DNA from: Rhizopus arrhizus
Lineage: Eukaryota; Mucoromycota; Mucoromycetes; Mucorales; Rhizopodaceae
DNA length: 64,000 bases
NCBI GenBank assembly: GCA_024220505.1
Contig: JAKZZE010000008.1
Span: forward strand, 124,001-188,000
Direction of reading: 5' to 3'
Part shown: positions 10,337-20,036 of the stretch, one piece after another
How positions within the stretch are numbered: position 1 is the first letter of the stretch
How the letters are laid out: the number at the start of each line of letters is the position of its first letter
The notes under the pieces: generated by a model
What the model saw: the letters and a program-made list of their open reading frames with translations, nothing else
Database searches by the model: none
What the model was told of the DNA's origin: nothing
Program-made: the position numbers and the translations under genes

Positions 10337-10741
10337 TGATGTATCCATCATTCATAACTCGATATGAAAACAGTATTAATAAGCTACATGTAAAATATAT
10401 CCAATAGATAGGCTACAGGTTAATTCGGATAATCTTCATTAAGGATAAGATGCTGCGTAATTGCACGGTTAAATTATATTAAATCCAGGAACTAAATCAC
10501 AGTCAATCATATACGAGTATTCTATGGATAAATGCTTATGATGACAAAGATAACAATGGAAGAACACGTAACCATTATCTATTTGTCATCAGTTATATCA
10601 TACTCATTAATTATTAATCCATGACATGAAATATTATCCGTGTATGAAAAGTATAAATAGAGTATCATTTTCTTATTAAATAAAATAATCTCTTTATCGA
10701 GTCTCGTCCTCTCTTGTTCCTTTCTATTCTTGGATAAATCA
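10337..10741 (+). repeat. 5' LTR of element B
   Basis: TGATGTATCC...GATAAATCA, 405 bp, with TG/CA ends. TATAAATA near 10652 is a plausible promoter TATA box and ATTAAATAAAATAA near 10675 an A-rich processing region. A run of 8 T follows; no TGG-type primer-binding site for a tRNA is obvious next to it. Confidence 0.92.
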
Positions 10742-10792
10742 TTTTTTTTGACGAATTCTCTTTACTCTATTATTACTACGCTATTCTCAAAC

Positions 10793-13135
10793 ATGTCTAT
10801 CAACTCTAATCTTTTGGCTTACAACGAAGAAACCCTTCTTTCTGAAAGTGACCCTGCTTTCATTGGTCCTAGACTTGAAAAGCCCTCCATGGTTAATGGG
10901 ATCGAACTTCCTCTTACTGGATCCCCAAACTCTATTATAGAAGACATAGAGATGGAAGAAGTTGAACCCAGGGCCATGGCCTCTCCGCTTGCTGGTGTCA
11001 AGAACAGTGGCGCAGCACCACCTTCTCAGGTCTCTGGTAGTCGTAATTTGACGGCTACCATCCAGACTTTGACGAAACAGGTAGAACAAATTGCTGCGGC
11101 TATCACAGGTCAAGAGCTTTCAGGAAAGCAACTGGCTAACCTTTCCCGTGAATACACGACCAAGTCTACCATCTTGGCCTCCTTGTTGGACTTGCAAGCA
11201 AAATTGGCTAATAACTTGACTATACAGACCAATGGCTCTGCCATTAACGGTTCTAACAGTCAACCTACGGTGGTTCCTCAAAACTTACCTTTGTTTCAGT
11301 ACACTGGTAATGTAGAGAACTCAGCATTGCCCGTCTTTAAAGACATTGCTGACTGTATCCGACGTTTTGAGGATATACTCTTTGCGTACCGCTTGGATGT
11401 ACAGGTGCATTGGCAGCGCCTCATTCCTTTCTCCCTTACCCATACTCAGCGTTCTTGGTATGATGAATTACGGGTAAAGAAGAATTTATCTTGGACCATA
11501 TTCAAGGAACAATTAACCTTGAAATATGGCATCGAATCCACTGAGGCTCAAGCCCACGCCTCAAGAGAGCTGTTAACCATCAGTATGCAGCCTGATGAAT
11601 CTGTGGAAAAATACACTGACCGCTTCTTGAAGCTCAAGCGTGAAGCCACTCCTGTAGCTGATGATTTTTTGGCTATTTTGTTCGTGAACTCCCTCACTAG
11701 TAGCCTCCAAAATCATGTCAACATGGCCATCGTCAGTCTTGATCAGGAGGCAAAGAATGACATAAACCTCCTTTCTAGTATCGCAAGAAAGTTTCATACG
11801 AAACAACAGACCTTGCCCCATATGTCAACTAAAAAATTCAATAACCAACCCTCTCAAGTCAACGGGTTGAACCCTCCCAGTGGTATTCATAAAAGAAACC
11901 ACCGTACGGATGGAAGGACTTGTATTATCCATGGAATGTGCAACCACACAACAGATCGTTGTAAAAAGGCTCAGGAACTTGGAATTGCTAGCAGTATGAA
12001 CAAAGAGACATCTAGTAAGCGTTGCTTTAAATGCAACGCTCCTTTTACTAGGGAGCATTTAAATGTTTGCCCTAAAAGGAATCAACCTCTTTCTGCTGGT
12101 TCTGCCTCCTCCTCCTCTACTGCACCTACCATAACCAGGGCATTCCGCTCACTTCAGTTGACTGGCAGTGAAGATAAACCAATGGGTACAAAGGCTTCTA
12201 AATACAACCCTGCCAACCAACAAAGCCACGATGAAGAACAGGATCTTGACGATGAAACCGTCAAGGACATCCACTACTACTCATCATTATGTAAGTTGCA
12301 ACCGTTTAATACAAAACTTCACAGTTTTAATAACAAACGTACTGATTCCTTTTTTGTGCCCATCACTATAGAAAATGTCCGTACTTGGGCTTTGGTTGAT
12401 ACTGGGTGTAATACTTCTACGATCTCTCCTGACCTAGCAAAAATTATAAACGTTAGAACTTTTCCTGTTTCAGGAAAATTACAATTAGCTAGTTTGAATA
12501 CCTTGGTACCTAGAACTGCTATTACAGATCAAATAAAAGTATTTTATAACGGAATCAATGTCTTGCATCAATTTGAAATTTTTAAGTTTGATAAGGATAT
12601 ACCTATTTGTATTGGTACAGATCTTATGCCTAAGTTAAACATTAACTTGACAGGTTTAGCTGTTACGTGGGATAGTCCTAACATCTCTACAATACCTGAT
12701 CCAATAGACCCTTCACCCATCAAACCTAATAAGTCACCCGCTGGTACTCACCAACAGCGTGAACAACTTATGGACGCATTACAGCCATATTTGAGCGCCA
12801 ATGCTAAGATCCCTAGCACGTCTGCATGTCCTCTACCTGAAGCGATAGTTCGCTTGGAAACTGAACCAGGTAAAACCACTTATAGACGGCAGTATCCTAT
12901 TGCACTGTCAATTCAGCCTAAAGTACAAGAACAGGTTGACAAATGGTTAGCAGATGGTGTAATTGAAATAGCCCCTCCTAATACTGCATTTAACTCTCCT
13001 TTGTTGACTGTACGTAAGAAGGATGCTAATGGTAATTATAGTGACGATGTACGGGTGTGTATAGACCCCAGACATATCAATGCAATACTCATTAAAGATC
13101 GTACCGACCCGCTTTCAATTACCATTGATAGCTGA
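10793..13135 (+). pseudogene. Element B gag, protease and start of RT (5' part of the polyprotein)
   Basis: I take the ATG at 10793 as start; the frame is open upstream into the LTR but without an ATG. A gag domain spans about 11335-11720 (DCIRRFEDILF, FKEQLTLKYG, RFLKLKREA). It is followed by a cysteine-rich CX2CX7HX3C motif (CFKC...HLNVC, about 12025-12070). The protease active site is ALVDTGCNTSTIS (about 12393-12430). The RT begins with YRRQYPIAL and VRVCIDPRHIN (about 12880-13080). The frame ends at 13135 because of one extra C in the CCC at 13108-13110; the downstream frame continues the RT without loss. Gag and pol are fused in one frame, as in many chromoviruses. Confidence 0.88.
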
Positions 13136-15239
13136 GTTGCATCAAAAAATGAGTGCTGCGACACTATTTACAGTACTTGACCTCAAACAAGCTTTTCATC
13201 GGTTATCTCTAGCTGATGAGCATAGAGCCCTTACAGCTTTTACATTTAACGGTCAACAATATCAATTTTGTAGAGCACCATTCGGTTTGACCCCTATACC
13301 AAATCACTTTCAACGTGTGCTAACTACCCTCTTACATGACTTGCCATACGTTACATGTTTCATTGATGATTTAACTATCGGTACTGGACCCGATATTGAG
13401 GAACATATCAAATGCGTAACTACCGTCATCGAACGACTTACATCAGCTAAATTTATTCTTAACGTTGATAAATGTCACTTTATGCAAACTTCGGTAAACA
13501 TCCTAGGCTTCACTATTAGTCACAATAGTCTCTCATTGGATAGCAGAAAGGTTGCAAATGCTTTAGCATGGCCAATACCAAAAACTGGAAAAGATATACA
13601 ACGCTTTCTAGGCCTCGCTAATTATTTTCGAAGTCATCTCCCAAATTTCTCTACCATGACCGCACCGTTAGATAAACTACGTAACGAAGGTTCATTGGAA
13701 CACATTTGGACTGATAAATATCTGCAGGCTTTTCGAAATATACAAACAGCCTTATCTAATGCTCCTGTTCTGTCTATACCTGACATGCGTCATGAATTAC
13801 AGCTAGCTACAGATGCTAGCAACACAGGAATTGGCGGTGTACTTTATCAAATTATTGACGATAAAACTCGCTATATTGGATTCGCAGCAAGAGCACTGTC
13901 GAAGTCAGAAATGAACTACTCGACAACTAAACGAGAGCTGTTAGCCATCTGTTATCTTTTTGAAAGATTTCACAAGTGGTTGTATGGATCTCAATTCACG
14001 CTGTATACTGATCATAAAAGTTTGGTCTATCTTGGCACACAAAACATTCCTAATCCCATGATGCTGAATTGGTTCGAAACTATTTTCAACTATACATTCA
14101 AAGTAATTCATCGTCCAGGAATTGAAAATGTGTTGCCGGATTCACTTTCTCGTCTTTTTTCAGACGATACGGAAAAAAGACTGGGGGGAGATAATAATCC
14201 TCAGCAACTTTCCATAAAAAATAAAAATACAAAGTCACAGAGTAAACGTACTACAGACAACAGTACAAACATAAAACAAAGAGCTGTACAACTAGTAGAC
14301 TACATGACACCACCAGAAGAGGAACGTCATAACCTATTATTAAAGGCACATCTACTTGGACACTTTGGGGCTGATGCTATTGTAAAGACAATCCACAATG
14401 ATAATTTGCACTGGATTAATATTAAAAAAGATGCATTGCAGCTAGTATCCAATTGTCCTGAATGTCAACAATTTAATATTGGCAAACACGGGTATCATCC
14501 TCCCCGTAGTATTCTACCAGATGGTCCTTTTGATCACGTCTGTATTGACCTCGGTACCCTGAACATTACATCAACAGAAGGACATAATTTCATTTTAGTC
14601 CTAGTTGATCTCTTCACAAGATTTACAATTCTAAGACCATTAATGGATAAAACTGCAGTATCCATAGCTAATGAACTTAGAGATATCTTTTGCACTTTTG
14701 GTTGGCCCAAAAAGCTTAGTTCAGATAACGGTACAGAATTCACTAATGAAATATTTAATTCATTAATGGAAACCTGTGGTATTGACCATAGACTTTCACT
14801 GCCTTATAACCCATTGGGTAATTCGACTAACGAATCGTTTGTTGGAATAGCCAAGCGAGCTCTTGTTAAAAGATTACAAGGCAAGAAAGACGAGTGGAAT
14901 CTTTTCCTTCCTAGTATTCAATATGCTATGAATTGCAAATATTCTAGATTACATCATTCCAGACCATTTGTGCTTATGTATAATAGACAACCAAATGAAT
15001 TTCAGGATTATTCCAATGCACAATCCTCAATACCTAACTCTAGTCAGCAGTATGCTAAAGCACTAGAAAATAAATTAGACAATATGAACAACATAGTAAT
15101 CCCTGCTATACGTAACCGTATTATGACTACTCAAAGAACTGACAACGAGTATTTTACAAAGAAACACCGCATTGTACATCAACAATTTCCTAATAATAGC
15201 GAAGTTATGATAAAAAATGAGAATAGAAATAGTAAACTG
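13108..15239 (+). pseudogene. Element B RT, RNase H and integrase (3' part of the polyprotein)
   Basis: Continues the polyprotein in the next frame. RT motifs are FTVLDLKQAFHRL (A), APFGLTPIPNHFQR (B) and CFIDDLTIG (C, catalytic Asp pair). RNase H begins with LATDASNTGIGGVL (about 13803) and YTDHKSLVY. The integrase has an HHCC finger (HLLGHFGADA...NCPECQQF, about 14352-14470), catalytic Asp in VCIDLGTL, Asp in SSDNGTEFTNE and Glu in LGNSTNESFVG. Coding is lost at 15239 where a solo LTR is inserted, and resumes at about 15893 with PRYEGPF. All catalytic residues expected of a Ty3-type pol are visible. Confidence 0.88.
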
Positions 15240-15888
15240 TGTTTAGGATAGGGGAGTTTTAGGTAAATATAATATAGCAATCAAAGATAAAGAAATACTG
15301 TTAGAACTTGGTATCTCTTTATTAAGTTAAGATAACTATTGTATAATCCAAAATCAATTCTACATGTAAAAAGTGAGAGTATTTATAGACATGATACGGA
15401 TAAAGAATTAGGACAGATTTATAATCAATTTAACAGAATAGATGATTACTATTTCTAATTATTAGTTTAGCCTGTTCCTAGCTTGTATTGTCAATTATTC
15501 TATTGGGATGGTTTCAGATATAACTATTTAAGGAGACGGTACGGATGGATATAAAGATCCTTAGTTCCGTGATTGGATATCATTGTTAACAATAATATCT
15601 CAGTCAGGATAAATGTTTTCATGACTAATAATGATCCGGTAAGTAATCGTCATTCCTTATTCAACATGCTCATATTATTAATAAACTACATTACAACCAT
15701 GTCATCTTATTGACTATGTGAAGTAAATATGAATAAAGCTTAATATAAAAATCTAATCAAAGTATTCTATTGATCTGTGTTGGGAATAATGTTATAAATG
15801 ATTCCAAGTTATGTCAGCATCCTATTTAGGATCATATCCGATTCCTTTTACTAAAATAAAGTGACTATAATCTTATGTATCCTTAACA
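15240..15888. mobile_element. Solo LTR inside element B integrase
   Basis: A 649-bp segment, TGTTTAGG...CCTTAACA, flanked by a perfect 5-bp duplication AACTG at 15235-15239 and 15889-15893. Removing it and one TSD brings the integrase core next to its GPY/F-type tail (PRYEGPF), with a one-base discrepancy consistent with loss of one G. No coding capacity. It is not obviously the same family as the solo LTR in LINE A. Confidence 0.85.
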
Positions 15889-15892
15889 AACT

Positions 15893-16309
15893 GACCCAAG
15901 GTACGAGGGCCCCTTTGTCGTACATGGAGTCACAAAAAATGGTAGCTACATTTTGACGGATAAAACAGGTACACTATTATCGCGCGACGTACCTACCTCG
16001 AACATCAAACTCATCTCTACAGACAACGTTGTTAATAATCGCGCTGACCAACAACAGTACGATATGCAGGCAATTATCCAACATAAAGGAAATAACACTA
16101 GTAATTATAAATACCTAGTAAGATGGAAAGGTTATCCTCCAGAATATGATACCTGGGAACCTGCCTCAAGTTTTGATGACATGAGTATGATAGAACAGTA
16201 CTGGGCAAGACGTAACGTCAATAATAACATTGGCAAACGTAAACGCTCATCTCATACCAATGTTCCAACCAAGACTAATAATTTTAACAAACGAAACAAG
16301 ACAAAGTAA
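15893..16309 (+). pseudogene. Element B integrase tail and chromodomain
   Basis: This frame holds the integrase C-terminal PRYEGPFVVHGV segment, then a chromodomain at about 16060-16215 with YLVRWKGYPPEYDTWEP and an acidic helix ending in IEQYWARR, then a basic tail. The aromatic residues expected in a methyl-lysine reader (Tyr, Trp, Trp) are present. In known chromoviruses this domain directs integration to chromatin carrying H3K9 methylation. It is separated from the rest of the polyprotein by the solo LTR and a frame shift, so it is annotated as the end of a broken gene. Confidence 0.85.
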
Positions 16310-16502
16310 CGAGCTGAATATGATCTTTTCCCATTACTTTTTTCCTCAAGAGGTTTTTTGGGTTTTTATCGATTATAAACCAGAAGAGCATACTCTCTCT
16401 TTCCTCTACGCTTACGTCTTTAATATAAACAGCATACGCAATCATATTGGATATGATCCCTGTACTCTTCGTTATTCATGATGCTCATCGGTTGTTCCAA
16501 CC
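16310..16502 (+). other. Element B 3' untranslated region
   Basis: About 190 bp between the chromodomain stop and the polypurine tract. The overlapping short frame at 16230-16481 looks like chance. No gene is called. Confidence 0.5.
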
Positions 16503-16515
16503 TGGAAGGGGGCAA
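16503..16515 (+). promoter_or_regulatory. Polypurine tract of element B
   Basis: TGGAAGGGGGCAA directly before the 3' LTR; the standard primer site for plus-strand DNA synthesis. Confidence 0.8.
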
Positions 16516-16930
16516 TGATGTATCCATCATTCATAACTCGATATGAAAACAGTATTAATAAGCTACATGTAAAATATATCCAATAGATAGGCTACAGGTT
16601 AATTCGGATAATCTTCATTAAGGATAAGATGCTGCGTAATTGCACGGTTAAATTATATTAAATCCAGGAACTAAATCACAGTCAATCGCAGTCAATCATA
16701 TACGAGTATTCTATGGATAAATGCTTATGATGACAAAGATAACAATGGAAGAACACGTAACCATTATCTATTTGTCATCAGTTATATCATACTCATTAAT
16801 TATTAATCCATGACATGAAATATTATCCGTGTATGAAAAGTATAAATAGAGTATCATTTTCTTATTAAATAAAATAATCTCTTTATCGAGTCTCGTCCTC
16901 TCTTGTTCCTTTCTATTCTTGGATAAATCA
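16516..16930 (+). repeat. 3' LTR of element B
   Basis: 415 bp, identical by eye to the 5' LTR except for one extra copy of CGCAGTCAAT near 16687-16696. Preceded by the polypurine tract at 16503-16515. Confidence 0.92.
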
Positions 16931-16935
16931 CTTTT

Positions 16936-17005
16936 TAGCTTTTCTTATTTTTTTTGACCTTTTTTATATTTTCAACTTTTTTTATCTTTTTAACATTTTT
17001 TATAT
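16936..17005. other. T-rich spacer between elements B and F1
   Basis: Runs of T separated by GACC, AGC and CAAC. Together with the T run at about 10311-10336 it is the pre-insertion site of element B. No gene. Confidence 0.5.
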
Positions 17006-17637
17006 TGTAATTTTTTGTTGCTTCAATGGCTTGTAAGAGTTAACGGTTTCGAAATAGAGTAAAGTTGATGAAAATGGATAAAAAAAATAAGAGTTGGGTA
17101 GAGTATTGATATTAGGTTCGCTTGTAAGTGACCACCAGATCTTGTTAAGTAGATCAAACTTGTTTGTAATAAAGTAACTTGATAAGAGTTTTAAGAATGT
17201 TTACAATGAAGATAATTGACTTCAAGGGACTTGTCTTGCTTGTGTTTTAAGAGTGTTATACCAAAAGATTCAGGGATAAAGATATTTGATTTATTGGATA
17301 AAATATATTTAAGATAAGTAAAGTTAAAATATATAAGTCAAGAGAAGTAAGTCAAGATAAGTGAAGTAAAATAAAAATAAAAGCTTGTCTATTTTATAGA
17401 CAAAAGAAATAAAGTTTGATTTTTGAAATAAGCTTTTCTTTTTGAAATAAGCTTTACTTTTTGAAATAAGGTTTGATTTTTTGAAAGTAAAGGTTTGATT
17501 TTTGAAATAAGGTTTGATTTTGAAATAAGGTTTGATTTTTGAAATAAGCTTCAATTTTTGAAATAAAGTTCAAAAATTGAACAAGGTTCAATATGGGGTA
17601 CTCACTAGGCGCAATCGTCATAACTTGCTTCGTCACA
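17006..17637 (-). repeat. 3' LTR of F1
   Basis: TG...CA ends on the plus strand (TGTAATTTTTTG to CTTCGTCACA). Contains the 17-mer AGTGACCACCAGATCTT at 17127-17143 and a tandem array of an approximately 20-bp unit (GAAATAAGGTTTGATTTTT) at about 17415-17580. Confidence 0.92.
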
Positions 17638-18396
17638 GATGCCCGCCCCAACAGTTTGGTCGTCCTCGAGCATTGAGATCTTGCCCCATGTATCCAATCT
17701 TTTGATCTTTTTGTGTAGAGAACTGTGGACAGTATAGCCATTTAGCAAGAACCTTAGGGCCTCGTTTCTGGATGATGTATAAATTTGAATGCTTCTTTCA
17801 TTTTTTCTGGGTTTTTCGAACTTGATGTGGCTCCAATCCACAATTGTCGTTGCTAACCTGTTTAGTACACGTTCTTTGATATGTTCAATTTTTTCTTGAT
17901 CCTTCTGGTGGAGTTGTAACAGGTCAAATTCTTCCTTGATATTTTCTTCATAGAGGACAACAATGGGCTTCATGTCCGGTGTTTCCCAAGACCAGTTTTC
18001 AAGTTCAGTAAGTATTTCTTCATTGTAATTTACTCCATATTCAATAGGTACTTCATTATACGCTGGGTTTGCTATCATGTTTTCAAACTCTTCTTTGTCC
18101 ACTTCTTGTTGGATCTTTAATACCAGCTTATCAATGTAGTCCTTCTTAGTTGCAGTTTCTTCTTCAATGAGAAATTCAAAATCTTTTAGACCTTCTTCAT
18201 TCTCCATGTAGTTAATGTATAGCTCCAGACCTTCCCTTAGGCCGTTTGTTCCCTTTGCCACATATAGTGGTTTGAAATAATCTTGCAACAACCATTTGAT
18301 ATGCCCAGAAGCATTCCCATTACCTTCTTGGATGTCTTTGGCCATTTTTTCAACAGTAATTTTTGCCTGTTCTTTGAGATATTGAGTTTGATCCAT
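17605..18396 (-). CDS. F1 ORF3, accessory protein of unknown function
   Basis: A 263-residue acidic, mostly helical-looking protein that I do not recognise. No signal peptide, transmembrane segment, zinc finger or nuclease motif is visible, so it does not look like an envelope protein. Its C-terminal third (from about residue 185) aligns with ORF3 of F2 and F3: a WSH...F..P block, SI..Y, SL...I, D.WG and a final G-I-C. The last 11 codons lie inside the 3' LTR, and the polypurine tract is part of the gene. It starts about 115 bp after the integrase stop, past a poly(A)-rich leader, so its translation mode is unclear (internal initiation, reinitiation or a separate mRNA). Confidence 0.8.
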   Translation of the reverse strand: MDQTQYLKEQAKITVEKMAKDIQEGNGNASGHIKWLLQDYFKPLYVAKGTNGLREGLELYINYMENEEGLKDFEFLIEEETATKKDYIDKLVLKIQQEVDKEEFENMIANPAYNEVPIEYGVNYNEEILTELENWSWETPDMKPIVVLYEENIKEEFDLLQLHQKDQEKIEHIKERVLNRLATTIVDWSHIKFEKPRKNERSIQIYTSSRNEALRFLLNGYTVHSSLHKKIKRLDTWGKISMLEDDQTVGAGICDEASYDDCA

Positions 18397-18510
18397 GTCT
18401 TGTTATTTATTTGCTTGATGATATTTTTTTTTTTTTGATAATAAAGTCGATATATATATTATTGAAAAACTGTTGTGTAACTTTTTGTTTCATTTTTTTT
18501 TTTTTTCACT

Positions 18511-19860
18511 TTACTGAAACAATTCATTCGTTTCCTTGTCCAAAACCAAACTTGAAACATTTCTCTCGTTTTCAGCGTTCCACATTGTATTTGGTATAAC
18601 ATACGGTTTCAGTCTATTCCCATGAACTCTTCTTATCCGAGTATCATTTGGATTCGTATTTTTAATGTGATACGTTCCTTTTCCCAAGTTATTTTGAATG
18701 ATGTAAGGGCCTTCCCATTTGTCTTGTAGCTTTCCCGACCAAGATGTAGACATATAATCTTTGTACAGGAGAACCATATCACCGAGTCTGAAAGGGGGCT
18801 TCAGTTCTTTTCGTTCATCTAAGACCTTGTTTTCTATAGCTTTCTTTTGAGCAGCCTGAGTTTGCTTAATGGCCTGTGCTGATTGCTCACGCACCCAATT
18901 AAGATTATGAATTTGGTGAGTGGTCCTGTGCCATAACACTGTTTCAAATTTGTGAGAGCTTTTCTCAAATACTCGATTGTCTATATCAAACGGCGTTTTT
19001 GGTTCATAGCCATACATTAAGAAAAATGGCGACTGTTTTGTCGTAGCTTGTTTAATTGAACGATATGCAAATAAGGTAGCTGGTAGATAGAGATCCCAGT
19101 CTTCTTTTTCAGTGTCTGATCGTTTTTGTAGAATCTGACCAAGTGTTCGATTGAATCTTTCAATCAGGCCATTACTTTGTGGGTTGTACGGTGTTGTAGT
19201 CTTGTGAATAATAGAATAAGCTTGGCAAACTTTTCGTATTAAACCACTTAAGAAAGGTTTTCCGTTATCAGTAACCATGATGGTTGGGCATCCATGTCTG
19301 CAAATAATATCTTCGTATAGAAATAGGGCAATCTCTGAAGAAGTCTGAAATCGTAACGGTCTTGCTTCAACATATTTTGTGAGGTAATCAATTGCTGCGA
19401 CAATATACCGGTGTCCTGATCTTGATGTTTGTACGTGTTTCACGTCCAATGCTACTCTATCAAAAGGTTTTATTGAAACGGGAACTGGATAAAGTTCTTC
19501 TTTCAATGATTTTTTCCCAAAGACTTGACATCTAGAACACGTTTGGACGTATTCAAAAATATCCTTCGCCATGTTGTCCCAATAGTACCGAGTTGCAATT
19601 TTATGTAAGGTATTATTGTATGCTAAGTGTCCACCTAGAGGATGTTGATGATACGCATTCATCATTTCTTGGGCTTCTTGCTTGTTGAGAACCTTTCGTA
19701 TGGTTCCATTTTCTGTATTGTATCTATATAATGTGTCTTTGTACAAAGTGAAATTAGGGGATTCCCTAATGAGGAATTTTTGTAAGCTTCTTGTTTCATC
19801 TTCTGGAATTTGCATAGTCTGCAAATATGTTGCCATCTGATCGATTTTTCGTTGTTCCAT
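18511..19860 (-). CDS. F1 integrase as a separate ORF
   Basis: A 449-residue integrase that inserts the retrotransposon cDNA. I chose the ATG at 19860 (MEQRKIDQMA) because F2 and F3 begin with the same MEQ/MEEQ context; the frame is open 15 codons further upstream. The HHCC zinc-binding domain reads YHQHPLGGHLAYN...CSRCQVFG (about residues 71-116). The catalytic core has Asp in VALDVKHVQ, Asp in VTDNGKPF and Glu in NPQSNGLIERFN. A GPY/F-like module follows (WEGPYIIQ, about residue 390). There is no chromodomain. It is separated by a stop codon and about 240 bp from the RT ORF, unlike the usual fused Ty3-type pol. Confidence 0.9.
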   Translation of the reverse strand: MEQRKIDQMATYLQTMQIPEDETRSLQKFLIRESPNFTLYKDTLYRYNTENGTIRKVLNKQEAQEMMNAYHQHPLGGHLAYNNTLHKIATRYYWDNMAKDIFEYVQTCSRCQVFGKKSLKEELYPVPVSIKPFDRVALDVKHVQTSRSGHRYIVAAIDYLTKYVEARPLRFQTSSEIALFLYEDIICRHGCPTIMVTDNGKPFLSGLIRKVCQAYSIIHKTTTPYNPQSNGLIERFNRTLGQILQKRSDTEKEDWDLYLPATLFAYRSIKQATTKQSPFFLMYGYEPKTPFDIDNRVFEKSSHKFETVLWHRTTHQIHNLNWVREQSAQAIKQTQAAQKKAIENKVLDERKELKPPFRLGDMVLLYKDYMSTSWSGKLQDKWEGPYIIQNNLGKGTYHIKNTNPNDTRIRRVHGNRLKPYVIPNTMWNAENERNVSSLVLDKETNELFQ

Positions 19861-20008
19861 TTTTGATATATTATTATTTTGTGTTACTGTTTTGAATTTT
19901 TGCAATCTTATTGTTTCAGGATTCTTTTTGTTGATGTGGAAATTTTTTTCTTTCTGCTTAATTTGGTTTTGTACTGTTTTTAATGAATTTTTCTGGATTA
20001 TTTATTTC

Positions 20009-20036
20009 AACTACCCCTCCCTGCCTCCATGTAGTT
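20009..20036 (-). promoter_or_regulatory. G-rich hairpin before F1 integrase
   Basis: On the sense strand AACTAC and GTAGTT form a 6-bp stem around ATGGAGGCAGGGAGGG. The loop has four G runs and starts a 7-codon mini-ORF (MEAGRGS, then TGA). The next ATG downstream is the integrase start. Near-identical elements stand at the same position in F2 and F3. Confidence 0.65.

Larger units (their letters stand above)
10337..16930 (+). mobile_element. Element B: chromodomain Ty3-type LTR retrotransposon (chromovirus)
   Basis: Two LTRs (405 and 415 bp) enclose gag, protease, RT, RNase H, integrase and a C-terminal chromodomain in one polyprotein. The TSD is CTTTT at 10332-10336 and 16931-16935. The LTRs differ by eye only by a 10-bp tandem duplication. 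The polyprotein has a one-base insertion near 13108, a solo LTR inserted at 15240, and a one-base loss at that junction, so this copy is not autonomous. Confidence 0.93.

Noticed and set aside
17605..18396. ORF3 as an envelope gene
   Set aside because: Its place would fit, but I see no signal peptide, transmembrane segment or cleavage site in any of the three proteins.
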